DNA of 64,000 bases, from assembly GCF_002355595.1 (NCBI RefSeq), contig NZ_AP017422.1, positions 3,348,001 through 3,412,000 of the forward strand, written 5' to 3'. Within the stretch, counting starts at the first letter, position 1. Each line of letters opens with the position of its first letter. The stretch comes from Filimonas lacunae. Lineage in GTDB: Bacteria > Bacteroidota > Bacteroidia > Chitinophagales > Chitinophagaceae. The notes beneath the pieces are model-generated. The model searched no databases. It was given only the letters and a program-made list of their open reading frames with translations, and had not been told where the DNA came from. Position numbers and translations under genes: made by a program. Shown in pieces: positions 1 to 9,133 of the stretch.

Positions 1-525
1 AAATGCGGTTATATAGCCACCCAACACCTGATAGAACAAGGTTGCCGCCGGATAGTGCATGTAACTTCCAGTTTAAACAGGAACGTGTATTCACAGCGGT
101 ATAAGGGCTACAGAGATGCGTTATTCGATCACGGCCTGCCCTTTGAGGAAAGTATGTTAATGGTAGAAGATCTTTCTAAAAAAGCCGGCGTCAGTGCCGC
201 CAACAAAATCATGAACAGCAAGCCTATGCCCGACGGCGCATTCATCACCAACGACTTCCTGGCAGCCGTGTGTATTCGCACGCTGAAAGAAAATGGCATT
301 GCGGTGCCAAAGGATATAGCCATAGTAGGCTTTAACAACGATGCCATTGGCGAGCTGATTGACCCTACACTTACCACCATCAACTATCCGGGTGAAGACA
401 TGGGCGAAATTGCCGCCCGTAACTTAATCAATCATATTAATGGCATTGGCAACCTTGAACAAACCAATACCATCATTGTACGTTCCGGTTTGGTAGTACG
501 CAATTCATCCCTCCGAACACCCTAA
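1..525 (+). CDS. LacI/GalR-family transcriptional regulator, C-terminal part (5' end outside window)
   Basis: The reading frame is open from base 1, so the gene starts to the left of the window; only the periplasmic-binding-protein-like effector domain is seen. Family features include the 'SQRYKGYRDAL' stretch, the 'PDGAFITNDFLAAVCIRTLKENG' type block (asparagine/aspartate that contact ligand and activate dimer contacts), and 'IAIVGFNND' followed by 'PTLTTINYPGEDMGEIAA', which is the classic C-terminal subdomain of LacI regulators. The DNA-binding helix-turn-helix is missing only because of the window edge. It lies 29 bp upstream of a GH43 gene on the same strand, so it probably controls the xylan genes nearby; LacI-like half sites are seen at 4402-4417, 20043-20052 and 27155-27166. 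An internal GTG at 55 is not the true start. Confidence 0.9.
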   Translation, partial: KCGYIATQHLIEQGCRRIVHVTSSLNRNVYSQRYKGYRDALFDHGLPFEESMLMVEDLSKKAGVSAANKIMNSKPMPDGAFITNDFLAAVCIRTLKENGIAVPKDIAIVGFNNDAIGELIDPTLTTINYPGEDMGEIAARNLINHINGIGNLEQTNTIIVRSGLVVRNSSLRTP

Positions 526-554
526 CACCCATTATTCATTATAACACAGAAAGT

Positions 555-2147
555 ATGCTTTGCAATATGAAACGTTTTTTATTATCATTACCTGTTTCCT
601 TATTCTTCCTGGTCACCAGCGCAACCGTTATAGCCCAACAAGGCAGCAATCCCATTATTTATGCTGATGTGCCGGATATGTCTATCATCCGCCAGGGCAA
701 CACCTACTATATGAGTAGCACTACCATGCATATGAATCCCGGGTTACCCATTATGAAATCGAACGACCTGGTAAACTGGCAGCTGGTAAATTATGCCTAC
801 GACACTTTAAGCACTATAGATGCCTTCAAGCTTACCAATGGTAAAAGCACCTACGGCCACGGCTCCTGGGCCAGCAGCCTGCGTTATCACAACGGCACTT
901 ATTATGTAAGCACCTTTGCCAATCCTCCCGGTAAAACATATATCTATTCCACCAAAGACATAGAAAAAGGCCCCTGGAAAGCCCAGTCCTTTTCTCCGGC
1001 CCTGCACGATCATTCGCTTTTCTTTGAAGAGGATGGTCGCGTGTATATGGTATATGGCAACGGCCGCATTATGATCACCGAACTGGAAAGCGATCTTTCG
1101 GGCATCAAACCCGGCACCAGCCGTGTACTGATTGAAAACGCCAGCGCTCCAGCAGGCAATAATATTGGTCTGCCAGCAGAAGGATCACAACTATTTAAGA
1201 TCAATAACAAATATTATCTCTTTAATATCACCTGGCCCAAAGGCGGCATGCGAACAGTGGTAATACACAGGGCCGATAGCCTTACCGGCCCTTATGAAGG
1301 AAGACTGGCCTTGCAGGATAAAGGCGTGGCGCAGGGTGGCCTGATAAACACACCGGAAGGCAACTGGTTCGCATACCTGTTCAGAGACTTTGGTGCCGTG
1401 GGACGCATCCCCTACCTGGTTCCCGTAACCTGGGAAAATGACTGGCCCATATTGGGTGTCAACGGCAAGGTTACCGATAGCCTTCCGTTACCAGTATCTA
1501 CCGGCTACCAGCCAGGCATTGTATGCTCTGACGAGTTTGACCGTAGCCCACGCGCTAACACCCTGCCCCTTCCCTGGCAATGGAACCACAACCCGGATAA
1601 TAATAACTGGTCGCTTACAAAACGCAGTGGCTATCTGCGCCTGACTACCAGCCGCATAGATACCTCCCTGGTAATGGTACGCAACATGCTTACCCAACGC
1701 ACCTTTGGCCCGGAATGCGCTGCCGTTACGGCGCTGGATACACGCCACATGAAAGAAGGCGACTGTGCGGGGTTAACGTTGTTTCAGAAAATATATGGCT
1801 GGGTAGGCGTGAAAGCAGGCGCCAAAGGCAATCATCGACTGGTTATGGTGAACACGGCTAATGGCATTCCGGAAGAGGTAGCAAGCATTCCGATACATCA
1901 ACCGGTTGTTTATCTCAAAGCAGCCGCCGATTTCCGTAACAGGGCAGATAAAGGATATTTTTATTACAGCCTGGATGGTAACACCTGGACAGCTATAGGC
2001 ACGCCATTGCCTATGGCGTACACCATTCCGCATTTCATGGGTTACCGGTTGGGATTGTTTAACTACGCCACCCAAACAACCGGTGGCTATGCTGATTTTG
2101 ATTATTACAGACTGGACAATACTATTAGTGGTAATACCGGCAACTAA
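555..2147 (+). CDS. Glycoside hydrolase family 43 enzyme (beta-xylosidase / alpha-L-arabinofuranosidase type), secreted
   Basis: A 530-residue secreted enzyme expected to release xylose or arabinose from xylo-oligosaccharides. It has a Sec signal peptide (best read from the second ATG at 567, 'MKRFLLSLPVSLFFLV', cleaved after 'VIAQQ'), then a five-bladed GH43 catalytic domain (about residues 35-320) with 'YADVPDMSIIRQGNTYYM', 'HDHSLFFEEDGRVYMVYG' and 'PAEGSQLF' supplying the Asp/Asp/Glu set. The C-terminal 200 residues form a beta-sandwich of the GH43_C2 type ('GDCAGLTLFQK...', 'GYFYYSLDGNTW'). The layout is most like subfamily GH43_12. It follows the LacI regulator closely, and its stop overlaps the start of the downstream protease gene (TAATG), which implies translational coupling. 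Exact substrate cannot be set from sequence. Confidence 0.9.
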   Translation: MLCNMKRFLLSLPVSLFFLVTSATVIAQQGSNPIIYADVPDMSIIRQGNTYYMSSTTMHMNPGLPIMKSNDLVNWQLVNYAYDTLSTIDAFKLTNGKSTYGHGSWASSLRYHNGTYYVSTFANPPGKTYIYSTKDIEKGPWKAQSFSPALHDHSLFFEEDGRVYMVYGNGRIMITELESDLSGIKPGTSRVLIENASAPAGNNIGLPAEGSQLFKINNKYYLFNITWPKGGMRTVVIHRADSLTGPYEGRLALQDKGVAQGGLINTPEGNWFAYLFRDFGAVGRIPYLVPVTWENDWPILGVNGKVTDSLPLPVSTGYQPGIVCSDEFDRSPRANTLPLPWQWNHNPDNNNWSLTKRSGYLRLTTSRIDTSLVMVRNMLTQRTFGPECAAVTALDTRHMKEGDCAGLTLFQKIYGWVGVKAGAKGNHRLVMVNTANGIPEEVASIPIHQPVVYLKAAADFRNRADKGYFYYSLDGNTWTAIGTPLPMAYTIPHFMGYRLGLFNYATQTTGGYADFDYYRLDNTISGNTGN

Positions 2148-4252
2148 TGCGCTTATTGTACGCACTTTTCTATTTCCTGTTACTGGCAGGCACAACGGTG
2201 GCACATGCCGCCGAAATGCCTGCCAGCAGGCAATTATCATTGCGTTGGCCTATCACCTATCTGCCCATAGCAAACTGTGCCGTACTTTCCCCCCACGGCC
2301 CCAGCAGCCAGCTGCTTAGCGGTAATGACCATGAAACAGCATGCGTATTTGCCAACAAGTATACCACTGCACTTACTCCTAAAAATTCCGGCACCTGGTA
2401 CACAACCACCAAAGGACGTATCTGGCGTTTGGGCATTCAATCGGCAGGCGCCTATTCATTATATCTTACCCTACAATCACTACACCTGGCCCCCGGTGTG
2501 AAATTGTATGTTTATAACAACCACTACAAACAGGTACAAGGCCCTTTCACCAGGGAAACATTACAGGGCCAGTCCATCTTATCCATTGCCCCACTGGCCG
2601 GCAGCCGGGTAGTAATAGAGCTGAACATTCCTGAGCATATAGATAGCTATGGCAGCTTAATAGTGAAGTATGTATACCACGACCGGCTGAACCTTTTTGG
2701 CAGCAAGCACTCCACACCTGTACCCCCTCTTTCCTGCGAACAAAATATCAACTGCGAAAACGGCACCTATTGGCAAACAGAAAAACGGGCCGTGTGCAAA
2801 ATCATTACCGATGGCGCATTGTGCACCGGTACACTGGTAGGTAATACCAGCCATAGCCAAACACCTTATGTGCTCACTGCCCAACATGTTATATTCACCC
2901 AGCAGCATGCGCAGGAAGCCGTATTTATATTTAACTATGAATACCGCACCTGTACTGATTCCACTATACCTACCATCCAATCCGTGTCAGGTGCCAGCCT
3001 GGTAGTGCAGGCAGAAGGAGCTGATGCGGTACTGCTGAAGCTGAACACCATTCCCCCCACCAGCTTTCATCCATTTTATGCAGGTTGGGATGCCAGCAAT
3101 GTAGCCCCTCAATGGCCTGCCGCCACGCTGCACCATCCCTGGGGAAAGCCGACACAAATTGCACTTACCTATCAAAGTATTCTATCATCCGCATACAATA
3201 GTAACGACACTACTACCACTTTCTGGCGTTGCGCCTGGAATATAGGCATTACACAACCGGGTTCATCCGGTGCCCCATTGTTTAACCAACAACATCGCCT
3301 GGCAGGCACACTCACCGGTGGCAATGCTACCTGTGGGCAGGGCGGTAATGATTACTTTTATAAGATAGCAGCCATTTGGCAAAATACCACTGGTATAAAC
3401 AACGCCTTACAACCCTGGCTGGATGCTGCAGCAACCGGTTTAACAGCGATAGATGGTTACGATCCATATGGTTTTGACAGCACTTTATGTGGTCAGGCCT
3501 GGAACATTTTACCCTATGAAAAGCTGGACAGTTCACTGCTCACTCATCCCTTTACCAGGCAACCCTATCCTGCTTCCACGCCTTTAGCAGAACAATACCT
3601 TAACCCCGGCAGTATAGTAGTTTCCGCAATCTACCTGCACATAGCCAGCCTGTTTTTTGCAGACTCTACCGACTATATTACCGTTACCCTTTGGCAGGGT
3701 GCAAACGCACCTCAACGGGAAATCTATGCTCAGCATATTCGCCTGTACCAGTTACACAAAGGCATCAACACCATCCTACCTGACTCGTTATTAAGCATTC
3801 AGGGCAACTTCTTTGTGGGATATGATCCGCATGTACAAGCCTCCTCGCAACTAAACCTGTACCGGGCTGCCAACAGGGGAAAAAACGGAGCTTCTACTTT
3901 ATTTATTGCAGATGGAAGCTGGCAACCCATTCATCAACTTGATGCCAATATAACTACTGCTGCCGGCATAGGCATCCAGGAATGTTATGGCAAAACGCAT
4001 CGTCCTGTATTGGGCACTATGCGCGTATATCCTAATCCTTCACATAACTATCTTCATTTTACATTACCCGGATGCCCTTCCATAAAAAAGGTACGTTGTA
4101 TAAATACTACAGGCAAAGAAATGCCGGTGCAGTTTCAGCCCTCCGAAATCAGCAATACCGTTTATTTTCAGTTACCTTATGGCGTGTACCGTTTGCAGGT
4201 GTTTACCAGTGACCGGGTATACAACGCTTCCTTTATAGCAGGCCCACAATAA
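2147..4252 (+). CDS. Secreted trypsin-fold (lysyl-endopeptidase-like) serine protease with T9SS C-terminal sorting domain
   Basis: A 701-residue exported protease. After a Sec signal peptide ('MRLLYALFYFLLLAGTTVA') comes a beta-rich N-terminal region and then a chymotrypsin/Achromobacter-protease-I-like domain. The catalytic triad is visible as His247 in 'LTAQHVI', Asp293 in 'GADAVLLKL' and Ser374 in 'QPGSSGAPLF', with cysteines around them as in lysyl endopeptidases. The last 80 residues ('GTMRVYPNPSHNYLHFTLPG' onwards) are a type A T9SS sorting domain, so the protein should cross the outer membrane by type IX secretion and be anchored or released. The start codon shares a base with the stop of the GH43 gene. 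A protease inside a xylan operon is unusual; it might mature the enzymes or open protein-linked plant cell wall. Substrate specificity is inferred only from family resemblance. Confidence 0.85.
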   Translation: MRLLYALFYFLLLAGTTVAHAAEMPASRQLSLRWPITYLPIANCAVLSPHGPSSQLLSGNDHETACVFANKYTTALTPKNSGTWYTTTKGRIWRLGIQSAGAYSLYLTLQSLHLAPGVKLYVYNNHYKQVQGPFTRETLQGQSILSIAPLAGSRVVIELNIPEHIDSYGSLIVKYVYHDRLNLFGSKHSTPVPPLSCEQNINCENGTYWQTEKRAVCKIITDGALCTGTLVGNTSHSQTPYVLTAQHVIFTQQHAQEAVFIFNYEYRTCTDSTIPTIQSVSGASLVVQAEGADAVLLKLNTIPPTSFHPFYAGWDASNVAPQWPAATLHHPWGKPTQIALTYQSILSSAYNSNDTTTTFWRCAWNIGITQPGSSGAPLFNQQHRLAGTLTGGNATCGQGGNDYFYKIAAIWQNTTGINNALQPWLDAAATGLTAIDGYDPYGFDSTLCGQAWNILPYEKLDSSLLTHPFTRQPYPASTPLAEQYLNPGSIVVSAIYLHIASLFFADSTDYITVTLWQGANAPQREIYAQHIRLYQLHKGINTILPDSLLSIQGNFFVGYDPHVQASSQLNLYRAANRGKNGASTLFIADGSWQPIHQLDANITTAAGIGIQECYGKTHRPVLGTMRVYPNPSHNYLHFTLPGCPSIKKVRCINTTGKEMPVQFQPSEISNTVYFQLPYGVYRLQVFTSDRVYNASFIAGPQ

Positions 4253-4401
4253 ACAGGTAACGGAATGTATTAAACATATATGCTAGCTTTTAAAACATCT
4301 GACGCAGTTGTTGAAATCTGCCTGTGTTAATTTCAGATTACGTAACAGCCATAAAAGCCTATTGCCATCTTCATTTTCCTTTCACTGCTTTTATGTAAAA
4401 C

Positions 4402-4417
4402 TGTTGATCGATTGCTA
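4402..4417. promoter_or_regulatory. Possible LacI-type operator half site upstream of the GH30 gene
   Basis: The sequence around 4402-4417 holds 'GATCGATTGCTA', whose right half (CGATTGCTA) is identical to the right half of the perfect palindrome at 27155-27166. The left half is degenerate. The link is inferred from similarity alone. Confidence 0.25.
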
Positions 4418-4500
4418 TAATGAAAAAGCGCGCTCCTACCTGACAGCGCCCTGTACTGCCATGTTCTAACAAAATGAAATCACTTAATTAATTAAATCAC

Positions 4501-5712
4501 ATGACCAAACAACTTTTCACAGTAAAAGCCAGTTCAGCATTATTGGCTTTTAGCCTATTCTTTACGGCCTGTTCAAAAAACAAAGACGTTACCGCTAGCC
4601 AGGAAAACATTCCCAAGGGAACCGCTGCCGTTGATGGCGCAACTGTTCAGCAAACGATCCAGGGTTTTGGTGGAGCCAGCATCCCTATCTGGATTGGCGA
4701 TTTAACCAGCGACCAACGCACCAAAGCTTTCTCTACTACCAATGGCATTGGCATGAGCATATTACGGGTAATGGTACCCACCAGCAGTGGCCAGTTTGCA
4801 GCCGAAAAACCCACCATTGATGCCGCTAAAGGCTTTGGCGCTAAAGTCATTGCTACCGCCTGGAATGCACCTGCCAGTATGATGAATGGCCTTTCTTTAA
4901 AAACAACTTCCTATGCAGATTATGCAGCGCACCTCAGCTCTTATAATTCAGCTGTAGGCGGTGTATACGCCATCAGCCCCTGGAACGAACCTAACTATTC
5001 CGCTTCCGGCTGGATGGGCGCTACCGCAACCGAAGTAGCCAACTTTGTGGCTGCACAGGGCGATAACTGCGGTGCCCCCATTATGGCACCCGAGCCGTTT
5101 AACATGCAGCAGTCGTTTTTCAACACATATTTAAGCAATGCTACTGCCAAAGCCAAAACATCCTTTGTATGCGGCCACATTTATGGAGCTACACCTTATA
5201 ATCTGGGTAGCATTGGCAAATCGGTATGGATGACAGAACATTATACTAATTCATCCATTAGCGGTAATGACTGGGGCAACGCTATGACCGCCGCCAAAGA
5301 AATTCACGATTGCATGAACGCAGGCTGGGCAGCCTATGTATGGTGGTATATCCGCCGCTTCTACGGCCCTATTGATGAAAGCAGCAACATTACCAAACTG
5401 GGTTATGTAATGGCGCAATACGCCCGCTATGTACGTCCTGGCTATACTAAAATAGCCTGCACAGCTAATCCAACATCAGGCGTATATGTTACAGCCTATA
5501 AAAGCGGATCAAAAGTAGTGCTGGTAATTGTAAACCAAAACAGCGCTACCACCTATCAGCCCTTTACACTCAGCGGTGTAACTGTAACTGGCTTTAATCG
5601 TTATTACACTACCAGCACCACCAACCTGGCCGCGAACTCGTTCAGCGTTTCGGGCGGCAGCTTTGGCATTAACCTCGAACCATCCAGTGTAACTACGCTG
5701 GTTTCTCAGTAA
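4501..5712 (+). CDS. GH30-family endo-xylanase (glucuronoxylanase-like), lipoprotein
   Basis: A 403-residue lipoprotein: the signal 'LLAFSLFFTACS' has a lipobox, placing the enzyme at the cell surface or periplasm. The (beta/alpha)8 domain begins with 'TIQGFGGASIPIWIG', a GH30 signature, and carries the acid/base Glu163 in 'SPWNEPNYS' and the nucleophile Glu246 in 'VWMTEHYTNSS'; 'WMTEHY' is typical of the bacterial glucuronoxylanase branch (XynC type, subfamily 8). The C-terminal beta-sandwich side domain closes the protein ('GVYVTAYKSGSKVVLVIVNQN'). The family cuts glucuronoxylan at sites directed by methylglucuronic acid. It is separated from the protease gene by 248 bp, so may have its own promoter, and is followed by a strong hairpin terminator. 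Confidence 0.9.
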   Translation: MTKQLFTVKASSALLAFSLFFTACSKNKDVTASQENIPKGTAAVDGATVQQTIQGFGGASIPIWIGDLTSDQRTKAFSTTNGIGMSILRVMVPTSSGQFAAEKPTIDAAKGFGAKVIATAWNAPASMMNGLSLKTTSYADYAAHLSSYNSAVGGVYAISPWNEPNYSASGWMGATATEVANFVAAQGDNCGAPIMAPEPFNMQQSFFNTYLSNATAKAKTSFVCGHIYGATPYNLGSIGKSVWMTEHYTNSSISGNDWGNAMTAAKEIHDCMNAGWAAYVWWYIRRFYGPIDESSNITKLGYVMAQYARYVRPGYTKIACTANPTSGVYVTAYKSGSKVVLVIVNQNSATTYQPFTLSGVTVTGFNRYYTTSTTNLAANSFSVSGGSFGINLEPSSVTTLVSQ

Positions 5713-5790
5713 GGAAGGAGGAATCAAAAGAAAAAGTGAGTACCTGAGAATCGTGTGACGAGATTCGACTCTATCAGGTTACCAAAATAG

Positions 5791-5826
5791 AAACAGGGTG
5801 TATCACACTTATTATACACCCTGTTT
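5791..5826. terminator. Bidirectional hairpin terminator between GH30 gene and the convergent cassette
   Basis: Perfect 13-bp arms (5791-5803 and 5814-5826, AAACAGGGTGTAT and its complement) flank a 10-nt loop. A-rich bases on one side and T-rich bases on the other let it serve both the GH30 gene (+) and the gene ending at 5883 (-). Confidence 0.8.
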
Positions 5827-5882
5827 GCTTTTTATATACTTATTTTCACTACCAGGCATATACGCAATAAAGCAATTACAAT

Positions 5883-6707
5883 TTAAAAAAGGCTTTGCTG
5901 CAATTCTTTTTTAGGATGAAAAGTACCTATAATGATAAATGGATTATGCGAGGTATAATGGTGTAGCTGTGTGGTACCCAGGTAAAAGAACAAGTCCTTG
6001 GTTTTGGCAAAATCATCCATATACTTCGCCCGTACATCAGCAATGGCCTTAGTTTCATCTTTATGTTTATCCAAACAATTCCAGTATAACTGACCTATTT
6101 CCCAATCTTCTATCATCAGGCAGCTTTGCTTCCCTTCCACATCTTCAAACAGATACGAAAACTTGTAGGGCAACTTACGTACTACCTGGAACATATCTTC
6201 TTCTACTTCCTGTTTAAACAAGTCCATCTGACTTCTCAAATGAACCAGCTTTTTCATTTTATCCTTATCCCAGTCTCTATCTACTTCCTCTATTTTAAAA
6301 TCCAACACCCGTGTAGGTTTAAACACCGCAAAAGAAGTGGATATACTCTTATCTTTTGCTTCTGCAATTAATTCTGAAAGATTATAGTGAACCTTACCCA
6401 ATACAGCTTGCTTACGAATAGCCCAGTTGCTGGCAGTGTCTACTTTATCAATAATCTTAATAGGTGTATCGTGAGAGAAGGGCCGGTAGCTTTCAGGTCT
6501 GAAATCACTTTCGTTTTTCACTAAGTCCATTTCAATCCAATCGTACTTACTGTATTTTTCTGCGAAAGTCTTCTTCCGAAAAGCAATAGGATAAATTCTT
6601 ATCCATGAACCATCTTCTCTAAAACCGGCAGTACAAACAAGTTCATCATATTTAGCAGAAATGCTGGGGTACGTTTTTACGGTGATTAACACTTTGGTTA
6701 ATGGCAT
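5883..6707 (-). CDS. Conserved protein of unknown function, partner of the DUF488 gene
   Basis: A 274-residue soluble protein with no signal peptide or membrane segment. It starts 'MPLTKVLITVKTYPSISAKY' and has 'AGFREDGSWIRIYPIAFRK', a pattern that looks like a small beta-domain, followed by a charged helical part and a C-terminal 'FFYLGTTQLHHYTSHNPFII' block. I do not recognise an enzymatic motif with certainty. Its ATG directly abuts the TAG of the Panacea/DUF488 gene (zero spacing), so the two are surely co-translated and probably act together. Base composition is AT-richer than the flanking glycan genes. A role in DNA/RNA handling or defence is a guess from the partner only. Confidence 0.8.
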   Translation of the reverse strand: MPLTKVLITVKTYPSISAKYDELVCTAGFREDGSWIRIYPIAFRKKTFAEKYSKYDWIEMDLVKNESDFRPESYRPFSHDTPIKIIDKVDTASNWAIRKQAVLGKVHYNLSELIAEAKDKSISTSFAVFKPTRVLDFKIEEVDRDWDKDKMKKLVHLRSQMDLFKQEVEEDMFQVVRKLPYKFSYLFEDVEGKQSCLMIEDWEIGQLYWNCLDKHKDETKAIADVRAKYMDDFAKTKDLFFYLGTTQLHHYTSHNPFIIIGTFHPKKELQQSLF

Positions 6708-7592
6708 CTATATATGTTTTACTTCATATGTGAAGCCCGGCAATTTTTCAATTGCCTCTGCCAGGTGTTTTCTATGACACTGACAAATATTGGCTTCAAA
6801 GCACGTTAATGCAATACGTTGGTATTGCTGAAGTAATTTAAATATATTATTCTGAGTAGAGGAAGTTTTTGTGAGATTATTTCTACGATAAGTGTCAAAA
6901 AGAACATCGTAGTCAGACTGTGTAACCAGCTCCTGCCGCTGATCTGACTGGATACCTACCTCTGGAAAATGCATATATTCAATCTGTAAGCTTTCGCAAT
7001 AACGCTTGAGTTGGTTCTTATTAAAACCAAACTTCATACTTAAAGGATTGCAACGCACGTCTACTAATACACGAACATCATTTTTTAGTAATCTGTTCAA
7101 ATATTCTTCCAGAGAAATACCTTCATAACCTATAGTAAACAACACTGTATCGTTTCGCTCAGGCCTGGTGGCTTTTACCTTATCCATTTCTTCCATTGAA
7201 AGAATTTTGGCTGCCTTAATACTATTGGTAGCCCAATAAGGATAATTAACATAGGTATGCTTCATCAGCGCATCGGCATTCATTTTACCGTAGAGCCGGT
7301 GAACATCTGACAGTATTTTTTTATCTGTTTCTTTCAGCAGCTTTAGATAATCAGTATTATCCAAACGGGAAAAATGTGTTTCAGTTTCGGCCAGTTGCCC
7401 CTTTCCTACCATAGCAGTCATATCTGCATTGGCCGAATAGGAAAAACAGCCAAACTTGTAAGGAACAAAATCATATTCGGTTTTCTGCTGCTTACTGGTA
7501 AATAAGAACAACAGCTTTTGCAGCCTGATCTTTTCCAGCTCACCATCGAATAACTGAATTAATGCTAATATAACTTTGCGCCTGTAGAACAT
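6708..7592 (-). CDS. Panacea/SocA-like domain fused to DUF488 domain
   Basis: A 294-residue protein with two parts. Residues 1-130 resemble the Panacea/SocA-like (DUF4065-type) fold: 'KIRLQKLLFLFTSKQ', 'YDFVPYKFGCFSYSANAD' and a following 'MVGKGQLAE' match the helix-and-'Y.fGPfS' layout of that family, known from toxin-antitoxin antitoxins. Residues 145-294 are DUF488: 'LFTIGYEGISLEEYLNRL', 'VRVLVDVRCNPLSMKFGF' and the C-terminal 'ALTCFEANICQCHRKHLA', which holds the family cysteine/histidine cluster. The gene leads a two-gene unit inserted between the two convergent xylan gene sets. Biochemical function is not known for either half; a stress or phage-defence role is inference. Confidence 0.8.
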   Translation of the reverse strand: MFYRRKVILALIQLFDGELEKIRLQKLLFLFTSKQQKTEYDFVPYKFGCFSYSANADMTAMVGKGQLAETETHFSRLDNTDYLKLLKETDKKILSDVHRLYGKMNADALMKHTYVNYPYWATNSIKAAKILSMEEMDKVKATRPERNDTVLFTIGYEGISLEEYLNRLLKNDVRVLVDVRCNPLSMKFGFNKNQLKRYCESLQIEYMHFPEVGIQSDQRQELVTQSDYDVLFDTYRRNNLTKTSSTQNNIFKLLQQYQRIALTCFEANICQCHRKHLAEAIEKLPGFTYEVKHI

Positions 7593-7664
7593 CCGGCAAA
7601 ACTAACCCATTTCACCCGGTTGGCAATAACGCGACAGAACGCATGCCGGCACTTACTTTATGTA

Positions 7665-7698
7665 CAAATGCCTGTATACATTTATATACAGGCATTTG
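7665..7698. terminator. Hairpin terminator at end of the SusCD-GH43 operon
   Basis: Perfect 14-bp arms (7665-7678 and 7685-7698; CAAATGCCTGTATA and complement) with a 6-nt loop, 55 bp downstream of the GH43 stop at 7753. The T-run is weak on the - strand, so termination strength is uncertain. Confidence 0.6.
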
Positions 7699-7752
7699 CT
7701 AATACAACCAGGAACCTGGATTTACCCTCTTTCCTGTAACAAAGACTCCGCG

Positions 7753-9129
7753 TTACTGCTCAAACTTCCAGTAATCAAAATTATACAGCTTACGCCCCGC
7801 TGTAATATTCTGCCCTTTAAAAGCAAAGAATACATCATGCACACCGGTAACAGGTACCACCACTTTTTCAGTAAAGGCTTGCCAGTTTTGCCAGCCGCCG
7901 GTGCGGGACACGATGATGCTGGCGAGTTTGGTGCCCCCTACACTATCTGCATATACTTCCAGTATACCGCCGGCCAGGCCTGCGGCTATAGAAGCAGTAA
8001 AACTTTTGGGTGGTGTTTTGCCAAAATCAACATTACGTACACGCAGATAACCGCCGGTGCGGATGTCAGATACATATACGCCCGTATGCTCATCCTGGTC
8101 GGTGCTACAGTTTTCGGCCTTGGCACTGGTTTCTGCTTCTACCCGTTTGTAGGGGTTGATAACGCCCACTGGGGCCGGGCCATCGGCGGAAATGCTGATA
8201 GCGGGAATGGTGCCGTCTGCATGGTAGGTAAAAGATTCTATAGCGGTGGAGCGGCCGAAGCTACCACCCCCTTTGAGCAGGGCGTTATGGTAGAACAAGT
8301 ATGATTTTCCTTTAAAGTCAATGATGCCTCCGTGGTTGGTAAAGCTGTTGGTGGGCTGCTTGCTCATTATTTTGCCCTTGTACTCCCAGGGGCCGGTGGG
8401 ATTCGCGCTGGTGGCGTAGGATAAGCATTCGGTGCGGTTTTCCATGCCGGCGTACATCATATAGTACTGCTGCTTGCGTTTGTAAAACCAGGGGCCTTCT
8501 ACAAACATATCCTGGGGAGCATCGCCACTACCCCTTACGCCACCAAAGGCGGCTGCGGTTTGAGGCACTTCTGTTATATCGCCGGTGTAGGATATCATAT
8601 CCTTGTTTAGCTTTACATAAAACAGGTGGCCGTTGCCCCAATATAGATAAGCTTGTCCATCGCTATCTATATGCACGGTGGGGTCAATGTTACTCCAATT
8701 AGGAGTAGCGATAAGCGGTTTGCCCAGCGCATCTTTAAAAGGGCCGGTGGGCGAATCACCTACAGCCACACCAATGGCCATATTGTTATCCTTCGATTGT
8801 GCACAGATGTACCAGTAAAACTTACCGTTGCGCTCAATACACTGTGCAGCCCAGGCGCGGTCTACCGCCCAGGAGAACGACTCCAGGGATATAGGCGAGC
8901 CGTGATCTGTCCAGTTCACCATATCGGCGGTGGAATATACACGCCATTTGGTCATGTAATAAAAAGGATAACCCGGTATGTCATCACCGGTGTACAGGTA
9001 TACACTGTCTTTCCGTACCATCGGTGCGGGGTCGGGCGTGTAATGGGTTTGAATAACCGGGTTGTTTTGCGCCTGTGCGCTCCCTACGGAGCAACACAGG
9101 GCAACTGTCAAAGGAAATAGTTTTTTCAT
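7753..9129 (-). CDS. GH43 enzyme with C-terminal CBM6-like module (arabinoxylan arabinofuranohydrolase type)
   Basis: A 458-residue secreted enzyme: Sec signal 'MKKLFPLTVALCCSVGSAQAQ', catalytic domain about residues 25-320, and a C-terminal carbohydrate-binding module 6-like beta-sandwich starting at 'YKRVEAETSAKAENCS' and ending 'GRKLYNFDYWKFEQ'. The GH43 catalytic residues sit in 'YTPDPAPM' (base Asp), 'NIDPTVHIDSDG' (Asp) and 'MFVEGPWFYK' (acid Glu). The GH43 plus CBM6 layout is that of arabinoxylan debranching enzymes such as B. subtilis XynD (subfamily GH43_29). It is the last gene of the tandem SusC/SusD operon, 4 bp after the DUF1735 lipoprotein gene, the place taken by a GH10 xylanase in classic xus loci. 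Confidence 0.9.
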   Translation of the reverse strand: MKKLFPLTVALCCSVGSAQAQNNPVIQTHYTPDPAPMVRKDSVYLYTGDDIPGYPFYYMTKWRVYSTADMVNWTDHGSPISLESFSWAVDRAWAAQCIERNGKFYWYICAQSKDNNMAIGVAVGDSPTGPFKDALGKPLIATPNWSNIDPTVHIDSDGQAYLYWGNGHLFYVKLNKDMISYTGDITEVPQTAAAFGGVRGSGDAPQDMFVEGPWFYKRKQQYYMMYAGMENRTECLSYATSANPTGPWEYKGKIMSKQPTNSFTNHGGIIDFKGKSYLFYHNALLKGGGSFGRSTAIESFTYHADGTIPAISISADGPAPVGVINPYKRVEAETSAKAENCSTDQDEHTGVYVSDIRTGGYLRVRNVDFGKTPPKSFTASIAAGLAGGILEVYADSVGGTKLASIIVSRTGGWQNWQAFTEKVVVPVTGVHDVFFAFKGQNITAGRKLYNFDYWKFEQ

Positions 9130-9133
9130 ATTA

